From an uncultured Pelagibacteraceae bacterium (lineage in GTDB: Bacteria > Pseudomonadota > Alphaproteobacteria > Pelagibacterales > Pelagibacteraceae), in NCBI GenBank assembly GCA_902579465.1, contig CACHGV010000002.1:1-64000 (forward strand): a stretch of DNA of 64,000 bases, in the 5' to 3' direction. The translations under genes were made by a program, and so were the position numbers. The notes below the pieces were generated by a model that saw only the letters and a program-made list of their open reading frames with translations, searched no databases and was not told the origin of the DNA. Shown piece by piece: positions 17,644-26,061 of the stretch (position 1 is its first letter; the number at the start of each line of letters is the position of its first letter).

Positions 17644-18446
17644 ACATTTTATTTTTAGGTGATATAGTTGGCAATAGTGGATGTCATGCAGTAAAAAAAT
17701 TTTTACCAGATATTATCAAATCAAAAAAAATAAACTTTGTTGTTGTAAACGGTGAGAATGCTGCAAAAGAAGGTGTAGGTATAACAGAGAATATAGTGAA
17801 TGAATTACTTAGTTGTGGCGTTGATGTAATTACAACTGGTAATCATGTCTGGGATCAAAAAGAAACATATGAATTTATAAAAAATCAGAAAAGGTTATTA
17901 AGACCTCTTAATTTATCTGGCGATGTTCCAGGTGATGGTTTTGGTATTTATGATTCTTATGGCGGTTACAAAGTGGGTGTATTAAATTTAATGGGTAATG
18001 TTTTTATGAAAAAATCTGATGATGTCTTTATAAAAAGCAAAGAATTTTTAGATCAAAATATGCTGAAAAAAAAGTATGATTTTCTTATAGTTGACTTTCA
18101 TGGCGAGATAACAAGTGAGAAAATGGCCATTGGACACGTATTTGACGGAAATGCTACATTTGTTGTGGGAACTCATACTCATGTTCCTACAAATGACGGA
18201 AGGGTATTAAGTAAGGGAACCGCATATTTAACAGATGCAGGAATGTGTGGTGATTATGATTCAGTAATTGGGATGGACACTAAAAATTCTGTCAATAGGT
18301 TTTACAAAAGAGATTCTATAAAACATTTTCCTGCTGAAGGTAAGGCCTCACTATGTGGAGCAATTATTGAAGCTAATCCAAAAAATGGTTTGGCATCAAA
18401 TATTAGTCAGTTTATATTTGGTGGTCAACTTCAGAAAAAATTTTAA
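17640..18446 (+). CDS. YmdB-type metallophosphoesterase
   Basis: 268 aa. Metal ligands of the TIGR00282/YmdB family are visible: GDIVG near the start (D8), VNGENAA (residues 38-44), TGNHVWD (about 66-72), DFHGE and GTHTHVPT. Members are cyclic-nucleotide phosphodiesterases in Bacillus; the alphaproteobacterial function is not settled. It overlaps the preceding gene by 4 bp and precedes yebC by 3 bp. Confidence 0.9.
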   Translation: MNILFLGDIVGNSGCHAVKKFLPDIIKSKKINFVVVNGENAAKEGVGITENIVNELLSCGVDVITTGNHVWDQKETYEFIKNQKRLLRPLNLSGDVPGDGFGIYDSYGGYKVGVLNLMGNVFMKKSDDVFIKSKEFLDQNMLKKKYDFLIVDFHGEITSEKMAIGHVFDGNATFVVGTHTHVPTNDGRVLSKGTAYLTDAGMCGDYDSVIGMDTKNSVNRFYKRDSIKHFPAEGKASLCGAIIEANPKNGLASNISQFIFGGQLQKKF

Positions 18447-18449
18447 ATC

Positions 18450-19163
18450 ATGGCAGGACATTCACATTGGGCAGGGATTAAACATAAAAAGGGAAAGGCA
18501 GACAAGCAAAGATCAGCCATTTTTTCAAAACTATCTAGGGAAATTACAGTAGCAGCAAAACTTGGAGATAAAAATCCAGATATGAATTCAAGATTAAGAT
18601 CTGCGATCCAGGCTGCTAGATCAGCAAATATGCCAAAAGATAATATTGAAAGAGCAATTGACAAATCATCAATAGCGGCAGACTCTAATTTTGAAAATAT
18701 AAGATATGAAGGATTTGGACCTGCAAAAACAGCTATAGTAATTACTACTTTAACGGATAATAAAAATAGAACTGCATCTAATTTAAGAACAATTTTTCAA
18801 AAAAATGGAGGAGGACTTGGCACACAAGGTTCAGCATCACATAATTTTCTTCAGCTAGGTGTTATAAAAATTGATAAAGGAGAAATTGATGAAGAAAAAG
18901 TTTTCAACCTAGCAACTGATGCTGGAGCTAATGATTGCATATTTCACAATAATTATTATGAAATTCATACAAATAATGATGAGATATATGATGTAAAAAA
19001 TCTATTGGAAAAAGAGATTTCTAATTTTATATCTACAGAAATTGAATGGGTTCCTATAAATAAAATTAATCTAAATGAGGAAGACAAAGAAAAAATGAAT
19101 AAGTTTTTGGAGATTTTAGAAGAAGATGATGATGTTCAAAATGTTTTTACAAATGCAATTTAA
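18450..19163 (+). CDS. YebC/PmpR family regulator or translation factor
   Basis: 237 aa with the unmistakable N-terminus MAGHSHWAGIKHKKGKAD and the DNIERAI and YEGFGP segments. Family members have been described as transcription regulators and, more recently, as factors that ease ribosome stalling on difficult sequences. It lies directly before the resolvase-like gene, the common yebC-ruvC order. Confidence 0.94.
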   Translation: MAGHSHWAGIKHKKGKADKQRSAIFSKLSREITVAAKLGDKNPDMNSRLRSAIQAARSANMPKDNIERAIDKSSIAADSNFENIRYEGFGPAKTAIVITTLTDNKNRTASNLRTIFQKNGGGLGTQGSASHNFLQLGVIKIDKGEIDEEKVFNLATDAGANDCIFHNNYYEIHTNNDEIYDVKNLLEKEISNFISTEIEWVPINKINLNEEDKEKMNKFLEILEEDDDVQNVFTNAI

Positions 19164-19172
19164 TTTAATTTT

Positions 19173-19661
19173 ATGTTAATTATAGGAATAGATCCTGGAA
19201 TAACTGGTGCAATTTGTTTTTTTGAAGACGGAGAATTGAAGGATGTAATTGATATGCCTACTATGGCATCAGGAAATAAAAATAAAAAACAAATTAATGG
19301 TAGCCAAATATTTAACGAAATATCTTTAAGAATTCAAAACTACAAATCTGAGAATATAAATGTAGTGGTAGAGCAAGTTTCTGCAATGCCTGGACAAGGT
19401 GTTACTAGTATGTTTAACTTTGGACAATCATTTGGAGTTTTAAAAGGAGTTTGTGCTGCAATGCAACTACCAATTTTTTTTGTAAGACCAGCCAAATGGA
19501 AAAAGCATTATGATTTAATAAATTCTCAAAAAGATTCGAGTAGAGTTAAAGCAATCGAAATGTTTCCTAAGTTTTCGTCAATTTTATCTCGAAAAAAGGA
19601 TACCAACAAAGCAGATGCAATATTAATAGCTAATTATCATCTAAATTCTCAAGAAAAATAA
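19173..19661 (+). CDS. RuvC-like (RNase H fold) endonuclease, phage-type
   Basis: 162 aa. Acidic residues of an RNase H-like active site are visible: D7 in IGIDPG, E67 in VVVEQVS, and D143/D148 in KKDTNKADAIL. The AMPGQGVTSMFNFGQSFG stretch (residues about 71-88) is typical of the RuvC-like subfamily found in phages and many bacteria, not of canonical RuvC. It occupies the slot of ruvC between yebC and tolQ, but ruvA and ruvB, which normally follow, are absent here. Probable role: cleavage of branched DNA. Confidence 0.75.
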   Translation: MLIIGIDPGITGAICFFEDGELKDVIDMPTMASGNKNKKQINGSQIFNEISLRIQNYKSENINVVVEQVSAMPGQGVTSMFNFGQSFGVLKGVCAAMQLPIFFVRPAKWKKHYDLINSQKDSSRVKAIEMFPKFSSILSRKKDTNKADAILIANYHLNSQEK

Positions 19662-19717
19662 ATATAGCTAGCCTTTATAGACAAATTCATGACACATTTT
19701 AGTGTGAAATCAATTGG

Positions 19718-20392
19718 ATGGACGCAGATATAACCTCCCAAGCAGTAGGATTAGCAAGTAATACAGATTTTTCAATTTTAAGTTTATTTTTGAGAGCAGA
19801 CTTTATAGTTAAATCTGTGATTATCATTCTAATCGCTAGCTCAGTTTATTCTTGGGCGATAATTTTTGATAAAATTATAATGTTTAGAAAAATTAATAGA
19901 GATTCCGAGGATTTTGAAGAAAGATTTTGGAAGTCTAAGTCTGCAGAAACATTTTACAATAGCCTGCCGACATCATTGGATAATCCAATGGCTCAATTAT
20001 TCAAAGATTCGATGCAAGCTGTTATGAAATCAAGATCAAAAACAAATATAAGCCAAAGACTCGAAAATATTTTAGAAGTAAATATCGAAAAGCAAATGAA
20101 TGTTGTAAACAACAAATTTACTTTTCTAGCAACAGTGGGATCTACAGCACCATTTATTGGATTATTTGGAACTGTCTGGGGAATAATGAATTCTTTTCAA
20201 TCAATTGCTATATCGAGAAATACCAGTCTAGCCATAGTGGCTCCTGGAATTGCTGAAGCTTTATTTGCAACTGCTTTAGGTTTATTAGCAGCAATACCAG
20301 CAGTAATTGCTTATAATAAATTTGGAAATGATTCCAAAAAATATTCTCAAAAACTAGAAAATTTTTCAAAAAGATTTATTTCAATAATTTAA
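19718..20392 (+). CDS. tolQ: TolQ, proton-channel subunit of the Tol-Pal system
   Basis: 224 aa of the TolQ/ExbB/MotA family, with one N-terminal helix (residues ~29-48) and two C-terminal helices, including the conserved TVWGIMNSFQSI and VAPGIAEALFATALGLLAAIPA segments (the latter split over about residues 174-195). With TolR it harvests the proton gradient to drive TolA. Start ATG at 19718. The usual ybgC thioesterase gene before tolQ is absent. First gene of tolQRAB-pal-cpoB. Confidence 0.93.
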   Translation: MDADITSQAVGLASNTDFSILSLFLRADFIVKSVIIILIASSVYSWAIIFDKIIMFRKINRDSEDFEERFWKSKSAETFYNSLPTSLDNPMAQLFKDSMQAVMKSRSKTNISQRLENILEVNIEKQMNVVNNKFTFLATVGSTAPFIGLFGTVWGIMNSFQSIAISRNTSLAIVAPGIAEALFATALGLLAAIPAVIAYNKFGNDSKKYSQKLENFSKRFISII

Positions 20393-20393
20393 T

Positions 20394-20810
20394 ATGGCAT
20401 TTAACTTAAAGCGTTCAGAAAGAGAACCGATGAGTGAAATAAATGTAACTCCTTTTGTTGATGTAATGCTTGTTCTGTTAATTATTTTTATGGTGACTGC
20501 TCCTTTGCTTACAGTCGGTGTTCAAGTTGATCTCCCAGAGACATCTGCTGATACTTTACCAGAGGAAAGTGAGCCACTCACATTAACTATAAACTCAAAA
20601 GGTGAAGTTTTTATTCAAGAGACAAAAATTGAATTTAATAATTTGATTAAAAAAATTTTAGCTGTGTCTAACAATAGAACTGACACAAGAATTTATGTTA
20701 GAGGTGACAAGACAATTAATTATGGGAGAGTATTAGAAGTAATGGGTATACTTTCAGGTTCAGGCTTTACTAAAGTTGCCTTAATATCTGAACCATATAA
20801 AGAGAGATAA
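20394..20810 (+). CDS. tolR: TolR (ExbD/TolR family)
   Basis: 138 aa. EINVTPFVDVMLVLLIIFMV (residues ~16-35) contains the single transmembrane helix with the proton-carrying Asp, and a small periplasmic domain follows. It starts 1 bp after tolQ and ends 2 bp before tolA. Function: stator subunit of the TolQR motor. Confidence 0.94.
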   Translation: MAFNLKRSEREPMSEINVTPFVDVMLVLLIIFMVTAPLLTVGVQVDLPETSADTLPEESEPLTLTINSKGEVFIQETKIEFNNLIKKILAVSNNRTDTRIYVRGDKTINYGRVLEVMGILSGSGFTKVALISEPYKER

Positions 20811-20812
20811 AC

Positions 20813-21880
20813 TTGTTTAATAAAATTGCATTAAGTGGTGTTCCAAATGGATTTAATAATTTTTCTTTTGGTATGTTATTTTCAGTTATTTTTCATGGAT
20901 CTATATTTGTCGCAACAATTTTTGCCCTTCCTTTCGTTGTAAAAAAACCAATTGAGTTACTCCCAAGTATATCAGTTGAATTAATACAAATTTCTGAGCA
21001 GATGAATATTCCTTATGCCCCAAAAGCAGCTAAAATTATCGAAAAAGCAAAAACTGAAAATAAAAAGTTACTCTCGGAGCAAGCCCCACCTAAAGAGATA
21101 AAAAAAGAGATAAATAAGCAAGTAAAATTTGATAATCAAAAAGATGAGATAGACTTATCAAAATCAAAAAAAATACCAGTCCCTGAAAAAAAACAGGAAA
21201 AAATTAAATTAGAAAAGTCTGAAGCTGTCCCATTACCTGATAAAAAGTTAGAAAAAATAGAAACTAAACAAGAAACTGAGCAACAACCATCTAAAGAAAA
21301 AAAAAAAACATTAGTTGATAGAGAAAAAAGAAAAAAAATTGAAAAACAGGTAGAAAAAGACTTAGTTATTAAAGAATTTGTTAAAAAAACAAAACCAATC
21401 AAAGATGATAAAGCAATCCAAGCTTCTGAATATGAAAAAAAAGAATTAGATGTGGATTTAATTAAAGGCTTAATTGCAAAGCAATACGAAAATGTTGGAG
21501 AAGTAAAAAAAAAATCTGACGGAACCACACAATCTGAGGATAAATCAATGAGATTAACAAAATTATCTGTTACAACGGAATATTCTATTCAGATGCAGTA
21601 TAAAGATTGTTGGTCACCCCCTATTGGTGGCGAATATAAAAAAAATGATTATTTAGTTACAGTCAAACTTGATTTAGAAAAAAATGGAAGAGTTAAAAGC
21701 AGAGAAATTTTGGAGAGAAATAGAATGGGTGTAGACAGTAAATATAGAATTTTTGCTGAGTCTGTTGATCGTGCAGTATTAAAGTGCAATCCTCTTAGAA
21801 ATCTACCACTTAAAACCTATGAAGATTGGAGTACTATGATATTAAGGTTTAATCCAGAGGGCATGATGGTTGGGCAATGA
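20813..21880 (+). CDS. tolA: TolA-like periplasm-spanning protein
   Basis: 355 aa. One N-terminal helix (residues ~20-45) is followed by a long Lys/Glu-rich helical region (about 70-240) and a C-terminal TonB/TolA-like domain beginning near YSIQMQYKDCWSPP. The start is TTG at 20813. TolA links the inner-membrane motor to Pal and TolB. The domain II repeat differs from the alanine-rich E. coli one but keeps the charged helix character. Overlaps tolB by 4 bp. Confidence 0.88.
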   Translation: MFNKIALSGVPNGFNNFSFGMLFSVIFHGSIFVATIFALPFVVKKPIELLPSISVELIQISEQMNIPYAPKAAKIIEKAKTENKKLLSEQAPPKEIKKEINKQVKFDNQKDEIDLSKSKKIPVPEKKQEKIKLEKSEAVPLPDKKLEKIETKQETEQQPSKEKKKTLVDREKRKKIEKQVEKDLVIKEFVKKTKPIKDDKAIQASEYEKKELDVDLIKGLIAKQYENVGEVKKKSDGTTQSEDKSMRLTKLSVTTEYSIQMQYKDCWSPPIGGEYKKNDYLVTVKLDLEKNGRVKSREILERNRMGVDSKYRIFAESVDRAVLKCNPLRNLPLKTYEDWSTMILRFNPEGMMVGQ

Positions 21881-23241
21881 AAAAAAATTTATTCTTGATA
21901 TTTCTTTTTTACGTAATTTTAAAACCAAGTATTAGTTTTTCACTCGTAGAAATTGATATTACCAGAGGTAATCTTGATCCAATGCCTATTTCAGTATCAC
22001 CTTTTTTTTCTGATAAAAATACTGACGAAAATATTAAAAAAAATTTAAATATTGAAAACCTAGGTCTAGAAATATCGAAAATAATTGAGAACAATCTTGA
22101 AAAAACTGGTTTATTTGATGCAATTGAGAAAGAGGCATTTTTGCAAAAACCAGATATTGCCCATTTAAAACCAAGGTTTGAAGATTGGGCTTTGATTAAA
22201 TCACAGGTTTTGATCACTGGTAAAGTAACATCCAAAATATTAAATGAGAAAGATTATATAAATATAGAATTCAAACTTTGGGATGTTCTAGGTGCAAAAA
22301 TGGTTGATGGTTTTTCTTTAACAACAACACCACGTTCTTGGAGAAGGGTTGGTCATAAAATTTCTGACAAGGTTTATGAACGTTTAACCGGAGAAAGTGG
22401 CTATTTTGATACTAGAATAATTTATGTAGCAGAGGAAGGGCCTAAAACTCAAAGAATAAAAAAATTAGCATTGATGGACCAAGATGGTTTTAATACGAAG
22501 TATATAACATTAGGAAGCGAATTAGTTTTAACTCCAAGATTTAATCCAGCTAACGATAAAGAAATAACTTATATGTCTTACTTTAGGAATATGCCCAGGG
22601 TTTATATTGTAAACCTTCAAACTGGTGAGCAAAAAGTAGTAGGTGATTTTAGAGGTATGACATTTGCCCCGAGATTTTCACCTGATGGAAAAAAACTTAT
22701 AATGAGTCTCGCAAAAGATGGTAATTCGGAGATATGGGTCAGAAATTTAGAGACAAACATCCAAGAAAAATTAACCGATCATCCCTCTATTGATACCTCT
22801 CCATCATACTCACCTGACGGCAAATTTATTACATTTAATTCTGATAGAAGTGGTTATCAGCAAATTTATGTAATGAGAAGTGATGGATCAAAAGTTAAAA
22901 GAATATCATTTGGAAAAGGAATTTATGGTACGCCAGTTTGGTCACCAAGAGGAGATTTAATAGCGTTTACAAAACTACATAAAGGTAAATTTTTTATTGG
23001 AGTTATGAGAACTGACGGAACTGGGGAGAGGTTGCTTACAGAAAATTTTTATCAAGAGGCACCTTCATGGTCTCCAAATGGAAGAATAATCATATTTTAT
23101 AGAGAAACAAAAACTGACGACAAAGGTCAGGGATTTTCAGCAAAATTATGGTCAATTGATTTAACTGGATACAACGAGAGGTTGGTATTAACCGAGACTG
23201 ATGCTTCAGACCCATCATGGTCTTCTTTGTTAGGAAATTAA
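21877..23241 (+). CDS. tolB: TolB, periplasmic beta-propeller
   Basis: 454 aa. A signal peptide (about 20 residues) is followed by an N-terminal domain and WD40-like repeats of the type SPDGKxIxFxSDRSGxxQIYVM, visible as FSPDGKKLIMS, YSPDGKFITFNSDRSG and WSPRGDLIAFT. It interacts with Pal at the outer membrane. Its start overlaps tolA by 4 bp. The 95-bp gap to pal is the largest in this operon. Confidence 0.95.
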   Translation: MKKNLFLIFLFYVILKPSISFSLVEIDITRGNLDPMPISVSPFFSDKNTDENIKKNLNIENLGLEISKIIENNLEKTGLFDAIEKEAFLQKPDIAHLKPRFEDWALIKSQVLITGKVTSKILNEKDYINIEFKLWDVLGAKMVDGFSLTTTPRSWRRVGHKISDKVYERLTGESGYFDTRIIYVAEEGPKTQRIKKLALMDQDGFNTKYITLGSELVLTPRFNPANDKEITYMSYFRNMPRVYIVNLQTGEQKVVGDFRGMTFAPRFSPDGKKLIMSLAKDGNSEIWVRNLETNIQEKLTDHPSIDTSPSYSPDGKFITFNSDRSGYQQIYVMRSDGSKVKRISFGKGIYGTPVWSPRGDLIAFTKLHKGKFFIGVMRTDGTGERLLTENFYQEAPSWSPNGRIIIFYRETKTDDKGQGFSAKLWSIDLTGYNERLVLTETDASDPSWSSLLGN

Positions 23242-23336
23242 AGAAAATTTACTATTTTGTTAAATTAGGTTGATTTTTCTGGACAAAACATCTAATTACA
23301 TGGTTAAGTTCATAATATTCTATTGAAGGAGCAAAA

Positions 23337-23888
23337 ATGAATCTAAGCAAAATTTTAAAAAACGTATTTCTTGTTGTTATATTTGGTTTAGTTGTTACCG
23401 CATGTGCAACCAAGAAATCTGTGAAAACAACGACAGAGTCTAAAACTACTACTAAAGCAGCTGAGACTCAAAAAACAGATCCAATTGAAAAATTAGATGC
23501 GTTAATGCAGGGCGATGTTTATATAGGCTCAGATACTGTAGGAGAGCTAGCAAGTGGAGTCCCTGACAGAGTATTCTTTGCAACAAATGAAACTATTTTA
23601 ACTACAGCTTCTAGAGAAACTTTAAGAAAGCAAGCTGCTTGGTTAAGACAGAATTCTGATGTGACAGTTGTAGTAGAAGGTCACGCGGATGAAAGAGGTA
23701 CAAGAGAATATAACTTGGCTTTAGGTGAGAGAAGAGCTAATGCGGCAAAAGACTATTTAATGACTTATGGTGTTTCGTCTGATCGAATTAAAGTTTTAAG
23801 TTATGGAAAAGAGAGACCTGTGGACTCAGGCTCTAATCCACTTTCATGGTCGAAAAATAGAAGATCTGTAACAGTAAAAGCAAATTAA
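23337..23888 (+). CDS. pal: Peptidoglycan-associated lipoprotein Pal
   Basis: 183 aa. The lipobox VVTAC places the lipid-modified cysteine at residue 23. After a Thr/Lys-rich linker, the OmpA-like domain carries VVVEGHADERGTREYNLALG and RIKVLSYGKERP. A good Shine-Dalgarno, GAAGGAG, sits 5-6 nt before the ATG. Pal anchors the outer membrane to peptidoglycan. The gap upstream of pal and the terminator just downstream suggest it can be expressed at its own level. Confidence 0.96.
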   Translation: MNLSKILKNVFLVVIFGLVVTACATKKSVKTTTESKTTTKAAETQKTDPIEKLDALMQGDVYIGSDTVGELASGVPDRVFFATNETILTTASRETLRKQAAWLRQNSDVTVVVEGHADERGTREYNLALGERRANAAKDYLMTYGVSSDRIKVLSYGKERPVDSGSNPLSWSKNRRSVTVKAN

Positions 23889-23902
23889 ATATAAATTTAA
23901 AA

Positions 23903-23938
23903 AAGACCCTTACTTTAAATAAGTATGGGTCTTCTTTT
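23903..23938 (+). terminator. Rho-independent terminator after pal
   Basis: The arms AAGACCCTTACTT (23903-23915) and AAGTATGGGTCTT (23921-23933) pair with one T/T mismatch around a 5-nt loop, and CTTTTT follows. It is the clearest intrinsic terminator in the window and separates pal from cpoB. Confidence 0.88.
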
Positions 23939-23966
23939 TGCCATTATTATAATTACAAATGTTTTT

Positions 23967-24986
23967 ATGAGATTATTAATTAAGTTAATTTTTATTAACT
24001 TTGTTTCATTTTTACTTTTTTCAACAAGCATTTCATTTTCTCAAGATCAACAAGTACAAGAAATTTTAGAAAATATTCAAAAAGACCTTAGAACTCTAGA
24101 AAGAGCAGTTTACTCTCAATCATTTTCTGAAAATTCAGATGCAAATACAACTCAAAAAGCATCAACAAAGGAGTCAGAGCAGGCATTAACAAAACATTTG
24201 CTGAAATTGAGTGAAATAGAGACACAGTTCCAGGAATTAACAAACAAATTTGAAGAAATAAATTTTAAATTAGACAAATTATCAAATAAACTTTCTAAAG
24301 TTCAGCAAGATAATCAATTAAGATTTGAGCAAATTGAGCAAGCTTCTATTGTGAATACAAATAATAAGTCTCTTAAATCTTTGCCTAAAACAGAGCAAAC
24401 AGTTGTAAACGAAGAGATAACTCAAAAAAAAATACTTCCTGGATCCTCAGAACCACAATCTTTAGGAGAGATATCTTATAAAGATATGACCACTAGCGAT
24501 GATAATCAATTAATAGAGACAGTAGAACAAACAGAAGCAATAATTTCAGAAGTTTTTAATTCTGAGGAAAAATTATTGCCTGACGCTAGTCCAAAAGAAC
24601 AATATCAATTTGCTAGAAATTTTTTAAAAGTTGGAGATTATGCTAATGCTGAGAAAGCATTTAGAGAGTTTGTACTGATTAACCCTGATAACGAATTGTC
24701 AGGCAACGCTCAATACTGGTATGCAGAAACCTATAGAATAAGACAAATGTACACTGATGCAGCTACTGCATATTTGGAAGGTTATCAAAAGTATCCAAAA
24801 AGTAAGATTGCTCCTGAAAATTTATTGAAACTAGGTGTATCATTGGTTCAGATGGGAGAAAAAGATCAAGGATGCTTGATGATTGCTGGAGTTAAAAAAC
24901 AATATCCTGACGCAACTCAATCTGTACTTCAAAAAGCAAAGTATTATGAAGAAAAAGAATTTGAGTGTAAAAAAGAAAATTCATAA
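23967..24986 (+). CDS. cpoB: CpoB/YbgF-like TPR protein
   Basis: 339 aa from the ATG at 23967. An in-frame start at 23925 would lie inside the terminator hairpin after pal and is rejected. The N-terminus is a signal peptide (hydrophobic to about residue 22, cleavage near SFS-QD). A coiled-coil segment (about residues 80-125) and C-terminal TPR-like repeats (YQFARNFLKVGDYANAEKAF, then NAQYWYAETY) follow. CpoB coordinates Tol-Pal with peptidoglycan synthesis at constriction. Confidence 0.85.
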   Translation: MRLLIKLIFINFVSFLLFSTSISFSQDQQVQEILENIQKDLRTLERAVYSQSFSENSDANTTQKASTKESEQALTKHLLKLSEIETQFQELTNKFEEINFKLDKLSNKLSKVQQDNQLRFEQIEQASIVNTNNKSLKSLPKTEQTVVNEEITQKKILPGSSEPQSLGEISYKDMTTSDDNQLIETVEQTEAIISEVFNSEEKLLPDASPKEQYQFARNFLKVGDYANAEKAFREFVLINPDNELSGNAQYWYAETYRIRQMYTDAATAYLEGYQKYPKSKIAPENLLKLGVSLVQMGEKDQGCLMIAGVKKQYPDATQSVLQKAKYYEEKEFECKKENS

Positions 24987-26034
24987 TTTTTATTCCAAAA
25001 AATTAGACGATCCAAGAATAAAAAAAATTTACTTAAAATTTAAAAAAAAAATATCTAGGCATACCCCAAGTAGTTTTTGTGTTGCTGTTTCAGGAGGGAT
25101 AGATAGTATAGCACTTTCATTCTTAGCTAAATGTTATTCATTAGAAAATAACAAAAAAATTTATTTCTTTATTATAGACCACAAGCTTAGAAAAAATTCT
25201 ACTTTTGAGGCTAAATTAGTAAAAAAAAAACTTAAATTATTTCAAATTTCTAGCAACATACTTACTATTAAAAAGGAAAAAATATCAAAAAACATTCAAT
25301 CTTTTGCCAGAGAAAATAGATACAAATTAATTATCAAACAAAGTTTAAATAAAAAAATTGACATGATTTTAACTGCACATCATGAAGACGATTTGATTGA
25401 AAACTTTTTTATTAGATTATTAAGAGGTTCAGGTTTAAAAGGTTTGATTTCATTCAGCAAAATTAAATCTAAAGTAAACTTTGATGATAAAATTTATATT
25501 TTAAGGCCTTTAATTGATATACCTAAAAAGGATTTGGCATATATTTCAAATAATACTTTTAATTTTTATGTTAATGATCCTTCTAATTTAGATGACAAAT
25601 TTTTAAGAGCAAGAGTAAGAAAATTAATTTCAAACTTAGAGAAAGATGGATTAACATTTAACAAATTTAAATTATCTCTGAACAATCTAAGCAAAAGCAA
25701 TATTGCTATAGATTATTATGTTAAGAAAAATATTAACGATAATTCTAATTACTTAAAATTAACTAATTCAATTATTTTAAAAGATGATTTTCTTAAACAA
25801 CCAGATGAAATTGTCTTTAGATCATTTTCTGAACTAATACAAAAAATAGGAAAAAAAGAAACTTTTGCTAGGGGCGCAAAAGTGGATAACTTGCTTAAAT
25901 TTTTAAGATCTACTAATACTAACTCAAAAAAAACACTTTCAGGATGTATAATTCAAAAAATTAAGAATTCAGTCATTATTTCTTCAGAAAAAAGATATAA
26001 TACCTCCAAATTGGCACAAATTGACACTTGTTAA
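24946..26034 (+). CDS. tilS: tRNA(Ile)-lysidine synthase
   Basis: N-type ATP pyrophosphatase: CVAVSGGIDSIALS contains the SGGxDS P-loop (about residues 49-54), and HHEDDLIENFFIRLLRGSGLKGL matches the TilS core. It modifies the anticodon of tRNA-Ile2 to read AUA. I place the start at ATG 24946, overlapping cpoB by 41 bp; TTG at 24961 is possible, while the upstream TTG at 24883 is not needed. About 362 aa. The tol-tilS-ftsH order is common in proteobacteria. Confidence 0.88.
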   Translation: MKKKNLSVKKKIHNFYSKKLDDPRIKKIYLKFKKKISRHTPSSFCVAVSGGIDSIALSFLAKCYSLENNKKIYFFIIDHKLRKNSTFEAKLVKKKLKLFQISSNILTIKKEKISKNIQSFARENRYKLIIKQSLNKKIDMILTAHHEDDLIENFFIRLLRGSGLKGLISFSKIKSKVNFDDKIYILRPLIDIPKKDLAYISNNTFNFYVNDPSNLDDKFLRARVRKLISNLEKDGLTFNKFKLSLNNLSKSNIAIDYYVKKNINDNSNYLKLTNSIILKDDFLKQPDEIVFRSFSELIQKIGKKETFARGAKVDNLLKFLRSTNTNSKKTLSGCIIQKIKNSVIISSEKRYNTSKLAQIDTC

Positions 26035-26061
26035 ATTGATAATAATTCTTAATTTATATAT

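Noticed and set aside
24883-24945. Extended N-terminus for tilS from TTG
   Set aside because: It would overlap cpoB by 104 bp; the ATG at 24946 already gives a normal-length TilS with the P-loop in the usual place.
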